A stretch of 64,000 nt of DNA from Pyrenopolyporus hunteri (taxonomy: Eukaryota > Ascomycota > Sordariomycetes > Xylariales > Hypoxylaceae), in the NCBI GenBank assembly GCA_902806595.1, contig CADCXC010000037.1:930001-994000 (forward strand). Direction: 5' to 3'. The notes below the pieces were generated by a model. It had not been told where the DNA came from, did not search any database, and saw only the letters and a program-made list of their open reading frames with translations. This document shows positions 46,490-58,618 of this stretch, piece by piece. Position 1 is the first letter of the stretch. Every line of letters starts with the position of its first letter. The translations under genes were made by a program, and so were the position numbers.

Positions 46490-48036
46490 ATGGCTCGACC
46501 TGTGCTCAACCAAGAGCAAGAGGCACATCTCAACGACACGAGACAGCCTGCACTCTGGGGCTGTCTGATTACTTTCCTCGTTATAAACGACGTGGTCATC
46601 CCTGGCAGATTATGGGCCACATGGACTACTGTAGCCAGCCGTTCGCGGGTCTTAGCCGAGGACATATCAATAATTCTGAGCGGAGTCAGTTTCTGTTCCC
46701 CCCTAATATATATATCTATATCAGCCGCTCATGTCTAATGAGAGTTGCTAGATCTTCGTGAACGCCATTATAATAAACTTGATGGTCTCAACCCACTACG
46801 GGCTCGGCCTCCATGTATATACCATCAATGACCGAGATCCGGAATATCCCGCCAATCTTTCTAAGACTTTTAGGGTATATGATATACGGCCATTCCCTAT
46901 ATTCGATCTGAAGCTTAGTTAGCTAACCATGGTATATACGAAAGCATATCTGGATTACTATGGTCTTAATGGGGAGCTTCTTCACCTGCATCAAGTTGAC
47001 GCTACTCTTCTTTTACAGACGCTTGTTCCTAGTAGCTAACCCGAAGCTGCGTATCTTCTGGTGGGCTAACTTGATTTACGTTATCCTCTGGTTCTTCGGT
47101 TCCACGGGCTTCTATCTATTCCAGTGCAAACCCGTGCAATGGTATTTCCTCCAGTACTTCCACCGGTACCACAAGCCCGTACCCGGAGGTATTACCGGCA
47201 ACTGTGATGCCACTTCCGTCCTTCACGTCGCATTACCGGCAATCTTCAGTCTAGTTTCGGATATCAGCCTCTTACTATTGCCAATTTCAGCAATCTCCCA
47301 GCTGAAACTGAACAGAGGTAGCAAGCGCGGGCTAATGGCGGTCTTCGGCATCGGTCTTCTTGCCTCTTTACTCGAGCTAGGTCGCGTGCTAGTACTCCTC
47401 GTCGATACAGATGACAAATACGACCCCAGCTGTGAGTCATAACTTCTCCTCATGTTCCCTATTCAAGGAGACTGCATATAAAGATTAAGCTCACTCAACT
47501 TATACACACTCGTAGATGGTGTCGCCGTATTCTTGATACTTACTGCTGCCGAGGAGACTACGGCAGTAGTATGCGCGTCTCTGCCGGTAATTGCGCCTCA
47601 ATTAGTTAGAAGGTTTAAGAGCAAGACCGCAAATAGTCATGTTTACAATCATGATATGGCTCAGATTTCTTCCCAAAGGCGAAGATTCGGCGGCTTTAAA
47701 CGCGTCGCCAGCTTGAATCATATATGGACCATGCCGACGACTCTCGTCACCTCCAAGGTGGATGTTTCTTATGAAGATGGTATTCCATTAACCAACGTCG
47801 AAGCGACTGGAAATTTGACACTAAGAAATAACGACACTGGTAGTACTACGGGTACTCCTCGTCATCCGCAATATGATCAAGGAACGGATGACCAGAATCG
47901 GGTCGGACATTCGCACTCGTCGACACAATTACGAGATAGTGGCCAGGTTCCTCAAATAGGGACATCTGGGCCACTAACGCTGCACGATATCTACGTGCAC
48001 ACAGATATCAGAGTAGAAGTAGACACTGCCAAGTAG
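46490..48036 (+). CDS. SAT4/rhodopsin-like seven-TM membrane protein (PTH11-related type)
   Basis: Four exons (46490-46684, 46752-46874, 46945-47431, 47516-48036) give 441 residues with all joins in frame. Hydrophobic segments fit seven spans: LWGCLITFLVINDVVIP, IIINLMVSTHYGLG, ITMVLMGSFFTCIKLTLLFF, ANLIYVILWFFGST, LPAIFSLVSDISLLLLPI, AVFGIGLLASLLELGRVLVL and GVAVFLILTAAEETTAVVCA. The order, the polar CKPVQW after span four and the late EETTAVVCASLPVIAP fit the fungal rhodopsin-domain (SAT4) family. A 170-residue polar tail follows. There is no CFEM domain. Some members act as surface sensors, as with PTH11, but most are uncharacterised. The ligand is unknown. Confidence 0.85.
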
Positions 48037-48883
48037 GTGAATGGGTTACGCAGTTTACGAACGGGGTATTCACGTTAAGGCAAAATATTCCCCAAACTTG
48101 ACGACTTATGCTAAACGATGTATCATTAAGCGGTAACTGCGATAGTTGGTTAATGAGTTTTGCCACAATATCATGCTTCGGGTTTTCCCAGACTACTCTC
48201 CTACTATCAACCCGAAGTTTATGTTAAACTATACTAATCACCAAAAGTTGTACAGAGCGTATAGAGCTATACGCTATAAACGAGGTCTCCAAGGTTCATT
48301 TCCACGACTACCTATTAATGTACCAAAGCGAGGAAATATTCCTTCGCAACCCGCCTTCTCACATTCATCAAGTCGCACCCACACAAGATATATTACATGA
48401 CGTCACATACCCGGAGATACAGGAGATTCAGGAGTTTATTAAAAATCAAGACGCAAGGGAATAAGTGCATATGTATATGTGAATTGTGGTTCCAGTTCAC
48501 GGTTGCTAGCATTTACCCTCTTCGTTCTCCCCCTGTAACCTATCTGTCAGGGGTATCCCGCACACCCGGGTACCACGAGCTTGGGTAGTGTTCATATACG
48601 GAAATTGTCTGAATTTCACTGCTGCCAACGCTAGGTTGGAAATATCGAAGAGGAAATTTTAGGCTATGGGAAGGGGTAAGAATTTATAATGTCCCAAGCC
48701 ACCTACGGCCTGCTACTCCTTGCAATTCTGGGCTAATATTATAGAGCATCTGATACGTGAAGATACCAATCTCACAAATCCCATGACACGAAATATTCAA
48801 TATACACAATTTAATAACTTTTAAACTTACAGGGGCTGGTAATTCATGAGTCTGCTTCATCTATACTATCAAAGCGACTCGGT
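48037..48883. other. Convergent 3' intergenic region, no supported gene
   Basis: Only short frames without motifs lie between the SAT4-like gene and the HtrL-like gene. Confidence 0.5.
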
Positions 48884-50188
48884 CTACAGCACCGTATCCT
48901 CAGTCTCAGGTACCTTATAGATGCCCCCAGCAGGCAAATTCTTCTGTCTCGGAGCGTAGCCCTCGCAGTACAAAGTCGCGATGGGATCCACGATCGGCGG
49001 AACCGACTCGGGGCCACCGACGCGGGAGAACACGAACTTCATAGGGAACTGCCACTGATAGTCTAGAGGCGGCGGCAGACGGAAGTACGGCACGGAGAAG
49101 ACCGTGTTCGGGTACCGCAGCGCCACGAACGCGACGACCAGCTCCTCTCTCCCCGTGTAGAACCCGCAGGCGTCCATGTCGTCCACCGTCTGCATGAAGC
49201 GCACGCTGTAATTCAGCATCCCGAGCGCGCTCCCGACGTACACCTGCGCGATGAACTGGCGCGCGCGCCAGGACCTGCGCGGGTCCGCGAAGCACTCGTC
49301 GTCGGCGCCCGGGCACCCGTGGGTGTGCGCGTACTCGCCCATGACGACGCCGGTGTCGCGGGAGACGCCGACGGCGCGGTCGAACTTGGCCTCGTCGAGG
49401 CCGGCGCGGAACAGCTCCCCCCACGCCTCGCCGCGCCCGTCCCGCGGGCCGTCGTCGAACAGGAACCCGGCGTCGACGTACATCCACCGCTCGGAGCCGA
49501 AGGGGTTGCGCGTGACGGCGTCGTACATGACGAACGCCTTCGCGTTGCACACCGCGCTGTGGTGCGCCCGGTTGTACCTAGGCTCGGGCCTCAGGTCGCC
49601 GTCGGCGTCCGTGTACCCGTCGAACCGCGCGAACAGGGCCGGCTGCGTCGTGGCGAAGTTGTCCCTCTGGTACGCGTTGTTCGGCATGTCCCAGACCGTC
49701 GGGTACTCGTCGACGACGTACCAGTGGGGATCGGCGCGCATGGCGGCGACCGCCGAGCTGAGCTCCGGCGGCACGTACAGGATCGTCTGCTCGCCCATCT
49801 TGGCGATGCGCTCGATCCGCCGGAGGTACGATGCGGACCTGTGGATCGGCCGCGCCGAGCCCTCGTCGGGCCGCGGGTAGAAGACGAGGACCATGGTCGG
49901 CGCGTTGGCGCGGATGGGCGCGATTTCGGGCTGTGTGCGGAAGGGGGTTGGGCCTTCTTCCGCCTTCTTACCGAAGAATTCGTCGTGCCATTTCGCGACT
50001 TCGCGGCCGAAGGGGAGGGTGTAAGATTTGGTGGGATATTTCAGGTACTCTGTTGGTGACCTACCGCGCTTGCCACTCCACGATATCAAAGGTGCATCAA
50101 GGGGGGTTATGTCTTTTGCACCCCGTAGCCTTTCCAGGTAGGTAGGGCCTCGAGGTGAACTCATATCCGTGCATGGAGTAGAAGACAT
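48884..50188 (-). CDS. HtrL/YibB-like putative glycosyltransferase, intronless and GC-rich
   Basis: A single-exon protein of 434 residues from a true ATG. The middle part resembles the HtrL_YibB / WlaTC family: an early TMVLVFYPRP strand, a region with QTILYVPPELSSAVA, then CNAKAFVMYDAVTRNPFGSE and WMYVDAGFLFDDG. The family pattern is K-x-(n)-NPF followed by W-x-D-A-G. Family members are thought to be glycosyltransferases acting on surface glycans, but the biochemistry is thin. There is no signal peptide at the N-terminus. From about 49200 to 49900 the third codon positions are almost all G or C, unlike the neighbouring genes, and no intron interrupts the frame. Both would suit transfer from a GC-rich donor or strong codon selection. 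The assignment rests on motif memory, so an alternative fold is possible. Confidence 0.68.
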   Translation of the reverse strand: MSSTPCTDMSSPRGPTYLERLRGAKDITPLDAPLISWSGKRGRSPTEYLKYPTKSYTLPFGREVAKWHDEFFGKKAEEGPTPFRTQPEIAPIRANAPTMVLVFYPRPDEGSARPIHRSASYLRRIERIAKMGEQTILYVPPELSSAVAAMRADPHWYVVDEYPTVWDMPNNAYQRDNFATTQPALFARFDGYTDADGDLRPEPRYNRAHHSAVCNAKAFVMYDAVTRNPFGSERWMYVDAGFLFDDGPRDGRGEAWGELFRAGLDEAKFDRAVGVSRDTGVVMGEYAHTHGCPGADDECFADPRRSWRARQFIAQVYVGSALGMLNYSVRFMQTVDDMDACGFYTGREELVVAFVALRYPNTVFSVPYFRLPPPLDYQWQFPMKFVFSRVGGPESVPPIVDPIATLYCEGYAPRQKNLPAGGIYKVPETEDTVL

Positions 50189-51557
50189 AAGTGCGTCTTG
50201 TGCAGTATGCTTGATATTGTTAAGTTTGGTGCTCGCAAGCCTCAGCAGCGCACTCCCACACGGATAATGATGAATATATAAGTATCATTGAAAGGGTACG
50301 TTCGCAAGACACGTGTTTTACGGCCTACCAGAGTGGTGGTCCTTATGATACTGTTGTGACCTAACCTGGAACAAATGTCTTTATTCTAGCTAACAACTCC
50401 TGACTGAAAAGTTATTAGATCCAATTCCTTCAGAATATGAGGGTTTTAGTCAAGGCTGATCCATAGAAAAATAGATGAGCGACTGTTGAACCTGACTCCT
50501 TAGTGAGTAGGCCAAGAGGTAGTCAGATGAGAATGGCGGTACGCGGATAGGAGTCGAGCTGTAGCCTGTAGGACACCTAAATATCTAACACGAAGCCCCG
50601 ATTAGCGTTGTTCTCGAGTCATCCAAGCTCCTGTATGTATGGCAAGTAACCCCTTCCTCATGCGCCTTACGTGGACGAGGTGATCTGGATATGGCTTTAG
50701 GTATTAAGAATAGAAACTTTCGCATCGGGAAGATTTTATACTTATTAGTAGAAGGTTATGGAGATGTAGAGGCGTAGGGGATATGGCTAGTTCCCACCTT
50801 TACTGCTCTCAGGGGACATAGAACAACGCCATAAATTACATCTACATGCCTAATTTCGACCTCATAACGCGATGAAGAGGGTCTGTATCGCGCGCTTGTT
50901 ACTGCTGGCTTACTTATCCTTATCCTCAGGCATTGGTCTAGTAGAATGCTTGTTATCAATCGATTGCTTTTCTATCTTGCAATACGTCTAGCTACGTTGA
51001 GTTATGTGTAGTAATCTGTTCTTTCTAGCTACGTGCCAGTGCCAAGCAGGCATGATACAGCACAAAATCGTTCAAAGGATTCTTCTCCGTAATCACCTTG
51101 AAAAGGGGATTTCTTTAAGTCCACCTGGTCCCCGATCATCTTGCTTCACTGTGCAATAACACTACTGAGGTAGGGTGGCACGCATTAATCACAGAACATG
51201 ACGAAACCGAGTGTTATCAATATTCTTCATTGCTGCCGCTTTTCCTATCCATCAAGTCTCATGCCCCTTGAGACTCCCGGGCCGGGTCCATGACTGAGTT
51301 TATCCTGCTCTATGTAGCATATATGGTCCAATGCAAGCCGTGGACAAGCACCCACATTACAGACGACCACAACGTCCGTTAGCGTAGATGGAAGCACACC
51401 TCTACATGCGATTCCGATTGGGGCTGAAGCGGGTCGGTTGTTGACGCGATAGACTCGCGCAGTTTGACTTCGAACGTACTGGACTTGAGCGAGTAATACG
51501 CGGGCGGGCCAATTTATAAGGCGATTTGGCATAATCGGTTGGGTTGGAGTGTACGTC
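50189..51557. other. Intergenic, no supported gene
   Basis: The minus-strand frame at 51245-51571 overlaps the end of the Pcf11 gene and is a shadow. Nothing else stands out. Confidence 0.5.
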
Positions 51558-54032
51558 CTACGTACTTTCAACCTTCATCTTGCTTCGTGCGGAGGTCAGT
51601 TCATCCTGCTTGTGATGTATTAGTACCAAGACCGACGTCCTTTGTCTCATATATAAGAACTTACCTCGGCCTTTCTCTTCCCTGTTACCGGCTCGGGAGT
51701 GCCCCTGGCATACACAGGAGTATTTCCGCCGTCCTTGAACGCCTCCTGGTAACAACTAGCGTGATATATCTTCTCGCCAACTCTTATAGCGTCTAGCCAC
51801 ACAAATTCTTGCAGTTCGTCTAGCCATCCCATCTCGAACTTCTCTTGGCAGATACTGCAGATACTCTTGGCCAACGTAGTATCGTCAGGTGCTGTTATGT
51901 ACTGTAGTTGCGGAGCTTTCGGTGCGGACCCGCCCGGAGCTGCGTTGGAATCTCCGGATGGAGCCACGTAGTCCTTGTCAACAACCTCCCTCGTATGAAT
52001 CCAGTCCTGGTCACATCAGTATGCTTCATTCGCGGGATGCAATATTGACACGGAATACTTACCACTTCGTCAACTAACCAGCTACGATGCTGTCCTCGTT
52101 TCTCGGACTCGGCAATTCGTTGATTCACGCGGAAGTGCCAGTCCATGTGAGCAGTCTTTTTCTTCTTACCCTCCTCATCCTTCGGGAACCTTCGTCCACA
52201 CTGTGTGCATTGCGGTCCTAGTGATTCGAAGAGGAAAGGGAGTAACTGCGGACGGAATCTAAAAGCCCATTAGCACGCCTTAGAACATAAAGAATCTATG
52301 AGAGATACGTACTGTTTGAGAGACGATGGTCTCAGAATGATATCACTGGTAAGTTCCTCAAGGGTAGACGGACGAACAGGCGGAGTGGCCGAAGCTGCAC
52401 TTAGAGCGCCAAAGGCCGCGGGGAAGGGGTTTGGAGGCGGAGGACGAGAGACAGCCGTCGAACTACTGGCCAGCGTCGTGGCCGGGAGCAGACCAGCCTG
52501 CCTTAGCATATTCATAAGCGCCATAGGATCAGACGGCGGTGGAGGTGCCGGCGCCTGCGCAGTGACAGGCCTCTGAGGTGGGGTCGGTTGTGGAGGCGGA
52601 TTGTGAATTGCGACGGTTGTGGGAGGACGGTGAGGCGTAGGTGCTTGCGGTGTGGCAGAATTTCTTGCCATTAAAGCAGCTAGGGCGCCCGCACCAAACA
52701 GTGAATCTATAGAAACCTTTGGAGCCGCTGCCGGCGGAGGAGCTACAGCTACGGGTTGCAATTGTTGAGGCTGGGGATGTTGGTGAGGTTGTAGTTGTGG
52801 TTGTGCATGCGGCTGTGGCAGTGGCAGTGGTTGAGTGATAGGTGTGGGAGTAGGGCTTTGCGATGGAGGTGCTCTAATGGTCACAGAGAGGTCCGTAATT
52901 TGATTCTTAACAAGCACTAACTGATCCTGCGGCAGATTCTGGGTCTGAAGTATTGTTTGCAAATCCATAAGCGCCTTCAACCTTGTCTGTATACTAGGAT
53001 CATGGGGATTCTGTGCGACCTGGGCCCGGAAGGCCGTGATCAGTTTCTGGATGTCATTATTCAGAGAATCTATGCTGATTGCAGCCTGTGGTACGCCATA
53101 GCCTCCTTGCTGAGGGGGTTGAAAGGCCTGTAATGCTGGAGCGGGTTGGGGCGTAGATATCGATGCGTGAAGTTGATTCTAGATGGGTGGTTAGCTAAGT
53201 CGCTAATATATACCGGTTAGATTACTTACAGGATGCTGCGGATAAGTGGTTGGAGGCGGTTGGACTGTGTTGGCGTAGGATGAACCATTAGAGTTGGGTA
53301 CAGGCGTCTGAGTCTGAGAAGGATATCCATTGGTCTGGGGTGTGTGGTAACCGGGCGGAGTCGGTGTCTCGCGATACGGCATTCCCTGGGTTGGGGGTCT
53401 TCCACGTCCGAATAATTGTTGTTGACCCTGCTGATGCCTCTGCTGTGCTTGTAGGTGCGCTGTCCTTGCCTTGATGAGGGCATTCTCGATAGGGCGGGTG
53501 ACATCGGGAGCGAATACCGGTCTAGTATCGAGGGAACCGGCAACGGGTACCTTCCAGGTTCTAAGCATCTCGTCCATCTTTCGTCGGGTGGGCATGTCGA
53601 CCGATGCGTACGCGTCCATGAAGGTCTGGTAGAGCTTTCTACCGAAGTAGAGCGTGTAGGGTGTGCCTACGTTCTTTACGATAGAGTCGAGGACGTACAA
53701 TGCCGGTAGCTTTTTCTGCGGGACGACCTGAAGAAAACATTAATATAGATACTCGAGAGCGTCGCTATTTCAGCGAGGATATAGTACGGCAACAAAGCGA
53801 CGTGATCGCCACATGTCACGTAGGCAACCAGCTAAGAGGGACAATAATGAAAATATTAACCTACTCGTTTAATGTGCTCCTGAAGAGCGCCAGAAATAGC
53901 ATGCGCATGTTCGGTGTTCTCCCGCGCAATCATGGTCAATGTACTAATCTCAGTTCTATCAAAGCTTTGGAGATCCTCAAGGGCATCTCGAAAGTCCTGA
54001 GCTACCGCCTCGGATTCAGAAGCGTTGGACAT
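51558..54032 (-). CDS. PCF11: Pcf11, mRNA cleavage and polyadenylation factor subunit
   Basis: Six exons (54032-53865, 53727-53230, 53178-52313, 52258-52063, 52006-51665, 51605-51558) give 705 residues, close to other fungal Pcf11 proteins. The N-terminal ~140 residues form the CTD-interaction domain: TIS-like TLTMIARENTEHA, then KLPALYVLDSIVKNVGTPYT. A long Gln/Pro-rich region follows, including the IQKLITAFRAQV helix. Near residue 520 is a first zinc-binding site (CTQCGRRF ... HMDWHFRVN). A second (CSICQEKFE ... YHASC) lies near the C-terminus. These flank the region that binds Clp1. The protein couples RNA polymerase II CTD phosphorylation with 3' end formation and termination in the nucleus. 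The last exon is only 48 nt and ends in a basic peptide, so automated models may miss it. Confidence 0.94.
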
Positions 54033-55709
54033 GGCTGCTTAAAAGATGCGAGTACAATGTGATTAAAGTGATGAATAGAAAACTAGTGAGGGGAGCCTCC
54101 CAAGTTATAGAGTAGGAAAAGTCAAGACTTGGTTCGTCGCTCTTCTCCGACGGCCTGCACTTCTGGAAAAATAATGACCCTGTTCTGTTCTTGAGAGGAG
54201 GAATAGTATCAATGTCACGAAGATAGATGTAATAGGTGCCCCTCATTCAATATTTTCCTCTTGACTAGGAAGGAAAAGGTATGGGGGGTCGTATTTTAGA
54301 AGAACTCTTGCCCAGTTCCACCAGCCGCCAAAATGGCCACGGAGACCGTTCGATGCCAGGGATTGAGGGTGTTGAAGGTGAAAGGTGAGGGTTGTATGGA
54401 GTGCTCAGAGCATCGTTTTACTAGGCAACTAGGATCCCGCTACGCCGACGGGGCCTCCAGCCCTAGTCCACGCGTTATTTATTTCGTCGGTCAAATGCTA
54501 TCCGAAAAGTTGGAGGAGCGGTAGACGTGTCGAGTAAGGTCCTAAAAGAGCTGAATTGCAGGATAATCAAAGTTGTCGTGTCGAAAACGGATCCGATTGA
54601 TGGCAGGCCAAGGTCGACGCCTAGAATAGGCCTGAGAGGAACTCGGGGAAGTTGTCGCAAAAACTATTAAGAGGCCGTGCGAATAGGTGGCAGGAAATAC
54701 GCCTTCGAGTCTACGGAAATTGAATCGCCATCTCGAACTCGCGGGGGATAGAGGTGGAAGTGTGGGAAGTTTGAAGAAGGAGGAAAAAAAGGTTGCGCGA
54801 TGAACGGAGGTAGGTAAGTTAGAGCTTGGTCAAGAAACATTCACAACTCGGATAATGGGCAAAGTTTAGGTTGAGTTACATAATACAGGTACATAGGTAC
54901 TCAGGTACATCAATACAATTCACCCTGTGTGGATCGATGTTGGGCGGGTAGGTGCGTAGTACGTACCCCATATGCGGCTAGGATAGGTAGGTACAGGGTC
55001 ACGTGCTGCCGTCATAGCGTCAGCCTTTAAAAACTGGGTGAATGTGGCTTGAACCTCAAAGAATGGATTGTGTGCCTTAGTAATTTTCGCTTAGTAATTC
55101 ATAGAAATACGTAGGTACCTACCACCTACTCTTTGGGAGGGTTTAGTGTATGTATACCTACAATCAAAAGGTTATACCCATAAATTCAGGTACATTAGAC
55201 TTTGCTCAGTTAGAGGTACCTACCGTACAAGTATACATGTAGGTAGGTACCGACCTACATAAGAGATGCAACATCAAATTATCATCACCGAACATCGCTT
55301 CATTTCGTCTCTTCATCCAGATATCTGCCTACCTACATAGGTATCTGGGAACGGATGGCTTTCCCTTCCGCTGTTACCCACGCGTAGGTGTGTGATACCT
55401 ACCCGGGCATTCACTATATGCGCAAATCATTCGAGCAAAGCTATTGACGAGTATCAATCATATCATACGTGGTGGACACGAGGAACTCAACTGATTCATA
55501 GCATAATGATTATTGTGTCGCTTTCCTATGTACCTGGATAATTATAACCGATGCTAATGGAACGCTAGAGTACAAGCTAAAGCAAATAAACGCCTGTTGG
55601 CCAGAATCAGGGTATATCTGAAATCACAACCCCGAACGCCTTTTCCTCCGTAAACACCGCCGCCCTAATGCTGGGATTATGTAGGCCGATTATTTTGTCC
55701 TTGCCAGGC
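54033..55709. other. Intergenic, no supported gene
   Basis: This includes the likely promoter of Pcf11. TACC/GGTA motifs are frequent between about 54880 and 55400. A 63-codon ATG frame at 54333-54524 has no motif. Confidence 0.5.
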
Positions 55710-56597
55710 TTAAATCCTGTTCTCGCCGAAGCGGTCAAGGTGGCTCGCTTCGCTGTACCGGCTTGATCTCGACCCGGCGTGGTAGGCGGGGTGCAGCGCT
55801 GTCGGGGGACGCTTCACATCGGGGATTATGGGGCTGCTGCGGTCATCGATGGGGAGCTCGTCGCCCGCGCCGTACTCGACATCGTGAGTGATTGGGTGGC
55901 TAATCTTGGGCTTGGAGTTGCCCTTGCCGAAGAACCACTTGCTCTTGGTCTTTTCCTTACGGATCGAATTGCTTCGGTAGCTGTCGTAATCCTCCGTGTA
56001 GTTGATGTCCCTGGTGGTTGCGCCGTTGTTGCGAACCTCGCGGGCATGTACGCCGCTGGCCCTGTTGCTGAAGACGAGCGAGGCAATGACGTTAGTAGCG
56101 CCAAATGCGATGGCGATGATGCCGGATCCCATGATAGCCTGCCAGACCTGGAACGGCACGTCCTTATTATTGTAGGTATCGTTGCTAAGCGCACCGAGGT
56201 GATGGGACCCCATGAGGATCATGGCGATGCCGAGCCAGGTGAAGCCGCGGTCTTCGCCGACCACCGGCCAGTTTCGTGCGATGATTTGCTTACCCAGGGC
56301 GATCGGAAGTTCCGTCCAGAAGAGGAGACTGGCGACGGCGACAACGAAGGCGAGGGAGACGTCGTTGAAGAACTGGAAGCCATTAGGCATCTTAGCGAAG
56401 TACATCATGACTCCAGAAACGAATATGACGGCCAGGAGAACGGCAAGGTTGCAGCAACGGATAATCTGGAGGATGATGAAGGCGGATCCTTGGAAACCGG
56501 AACGAGTCTTGATGCCCAACATGTTGATGATCCTAGCGATACCGAGCGTAGTGTCTCTAGGAGTGTAAGAATTAGCGTTACGTTGATTCGGCGGCAT
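55710..56597 (-). CDS. Fungal four-TM membrane protein of unknown function
   Basis: A single-exon protein of 295 residues from the ATG at 56597; an earlier stretch of the frame lacks an ATG. Four hydrophobic segments are clear: IIRCCNLAVLLAVIFVSGVM, VSLAFVVAVASLLFWTEL, FTWLGIAMILMGSHHLGAL and IMGSGIIAIAFGATNVIASL. The short N-terminus carries RARIINML-like amphipathic sequence. The C-terminal ~110 residues are polar, with many Ser, Arg and Lys, and are likely cytoplasmic. I recognise the general layout from uncharacterised proteins of filamentous ascomycetes but no named function. The antisense strand also has a long frame here (55779-56717), an effect of codon bias in the real gene. Confidence 0.8.
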   Translation of the reverse strand: MPPNQRNANSYTPRDTTLGIARIINMLGIKTRSGFQGSAFIILQIIRCCNLAVLLAVIFVSGVMMYFAKMPNGFQFFNDVSLAFVVAVASLLFWTELPIALGKQIIARNWPVVGEDRGFTWLGIAMILMGSHHLGALSNDTYNNKDVPFQVWQAIMGSGIIAIAFGATNVIASLVFSNRASGVHAREVRNNGATTRDINYTEDYDSYRSNSIRKEKTKSKWFFGKGNSKPKISHPITHDVEYGAGDELPIDDRSSPIIPDVKRPPTALHPAYHAGSRSSRYSEASHLDRFGENRI

Positions 56598-57538
56598 AGT
56601 TGGAACTATACGAAACGGAGAGACCAACTGTTGAAACTGCCTGCAGCTTATCGTGAACCTTTGCTTTACTTTTTTCTTTTTTTGATACAAACGGGGATCT
56701 GGCTAGCAGATCTATAGAAGTCGATGGAACGAACGTGGGAGGGAGGGAGGTAACGCGGTCGAGGCGAGAAGCCGAACGAAAAAGAGGTCCTTGAAGGAAC
56801 GTAAGGAATCAAATGATATTGTTAAGTTTTATAAATTCCGAGACAATGGATTAGGCTGAAGAAATTGCTATTATGTACGTCCGTCAAGGACAATAAGACC
56901 CTTGTTAATCAGAACCGGGTGGACAAGGAAAGTATTGGCGGACCGGCGGCTCTTAGTCTTTTAATAGGAATGAGAAGAAGGAAAAAGGAACTTGGTTAAA
57001 GGAGATGGGTAAGGAGAGAAAGGAAATTGTATTTAAGGAAAGTTGCAAGTTTTTCAGTTCGATGAACCGAGGGGTTCATTACAGTGCAGCCCTCTTGACG
57101 TTTCGCATTGGGTAAATTGCTTTGGACCAATGAATTCAATCGGGCGCGAATAGTCTCAAGCTCGAATCGAGACCTAGCCGTCCCGCGACAGGGAGCTCGG
57201 GATAGTTGAAGGCATTGGTAAACGCGGGCCCGCAAACTACGAGGTAGAAGCCGGCCAAGTTTGAACCCCCCTCCGGTCTACCATGGGCTCACCATGGCAA
57301 GCTAGGGTAGATAGGAAGACAGGGTACGATCTAGAAATTATTGCTTGCATAGCTCTACGATGCGTGTGGTGAGTTAGCTTCCCTGACGGGTTAGATCTGC
57401 AAATACTCGAGGAGTCGACGCGAATCACAGCTCTTAACGATACAGGTACTACGATTCTAGGAAACCGGGACAACCAGGGAGTATGAGAATGGGCCTACCG
57501 CGACATATCACGACATCCAATGATTTAAGAAGAGTGCC

Positions 57539-57566
57539 TCTCCTGATGGGCGAATACATCAGGAGA
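57539..57566. other. Perfect hairpin (10-bp stem, 8-nt loop)
   Basis: TCTCCTGATG and CATCAGGAGA are exact complements separated by GGCGAATA. No T-run follows, so it is not an obvious terminator. Function unknown. Confidence 0.7.
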
Positions 57567-58291
57567 ATTGGGTTGCGACAAATATTTTATTGGCTGTCAA
57601 CTAACAGTTTCTTGTTTCATGTAGTCTTTAGCCATTGGACAGACCCCCACTAAGATCCCTTTTTGAGTGGTGGGCTGTCCATTAAGACGCTCTGGGGAAG
57701 TATACACGCATAGATACACATCTCGTCGAATCCTTTGGGTAATTGGTAACTTGACGATAGCCTCAACCTATCTAGATCCTTAGATCTGGAGAGATATTAG
57801 GGTGTTGTGTCTTTTGTTTCCTTTATACGATATCCTTAGTTATGTGAGTTCGAGGTTATCCGGCAATGTCCCCGCCCCGAATATCCTCCTAGGAATGACA
57901 CGCACCTCATCGCAGCTATTGTAAATACAGCTGTTAGGTATGTCTGGTGTAACTCGTATGTACGGTAGGCACATCATTCAACGTACAATAGCATCCGGCA
58001 ATTGAAAAATTTAAGATGAATCAGGAGCAGGCACCTAACGTCCTATATTGCTTCGCTACTTGCAGAATCCTATCGGTTACCGGCGTTGTGGGGAAATCTC
58101 AGAAATTCGTGGTTGAAAATCCGACTTTTGCACGAGGGAAGGATCCAGAAGATCAGATCGGGGACTGCGATATGACATGATTGGCCCAAAAGTCACGCGG
58201 GCGGAAATCTCGCTAGCCCGCCTAGGTACCTGTTAGCGTCTAAGGTTTAGCTTCTGCGGCTAAGCCAGCCCGCACTAAGCTGGGCGTGGTA

Positions 58292-58350
58292 CCTACCTGC
58301 CTAGGTACCTACCTAGCTAGGTACGTGGTATATACATACTACATGTAGGT
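58292..58350. repeat. TACCTACCTGCCTAGGTACC palindromic cluster
   Basis: Several overlapping TACC/GGTA units about 300 bases upstream of the SERF-type start codon. Confidence 0.8.
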
Positions 58351-58618
58351 AGTAATACAGTACCTGGCACAGGCCAACAGCGCGGCTCTGGGTGGAAACT
58401 TTCCCCTAACAAAGCCAGACTCCCGCCCAGACTTTTCCATTATTTTAAGCAGCTGGCGGCTAGACACGTAGAACTTGGCCTTACATTCTTCTCTCTTCGC
58501 CCTCAACCAGACCATCTTGACCGACGAGACACCGGCTCCCGTTTTATTAAGCGCTGCTTCTCATACCCTTCCCTCCCCTTCCCTTCCTCTTCTCGTCTCC
58601 ACACATCCTTACGAAGCC

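Larger units (their letters stand above)
56598..58618. other. Intergenic, no supported gene
   Basis: Contains a perfect 10-bp hairpin at 57539-57566 and a TACC/GGTA palindromic cluster at about 58292-58350. The last ~250 bases are the likely promoter of the SERF-type gene. Confidence 0.5.

Noticed and set aside
48915..49550. Arg-rich frames overlapping the HtrL-like gene
   Set aside because: These out-of-frame readings of a GC-rich gene (also 49251-49880 and 49319-50059 on the plus strand) show no motif.
55779..56717. 312-codon plus-strand frame opposite the four-TM protein
   Set aside because: It is antisense to a gene with clear membrane segments, and its composition fits a mirror of codon bias.
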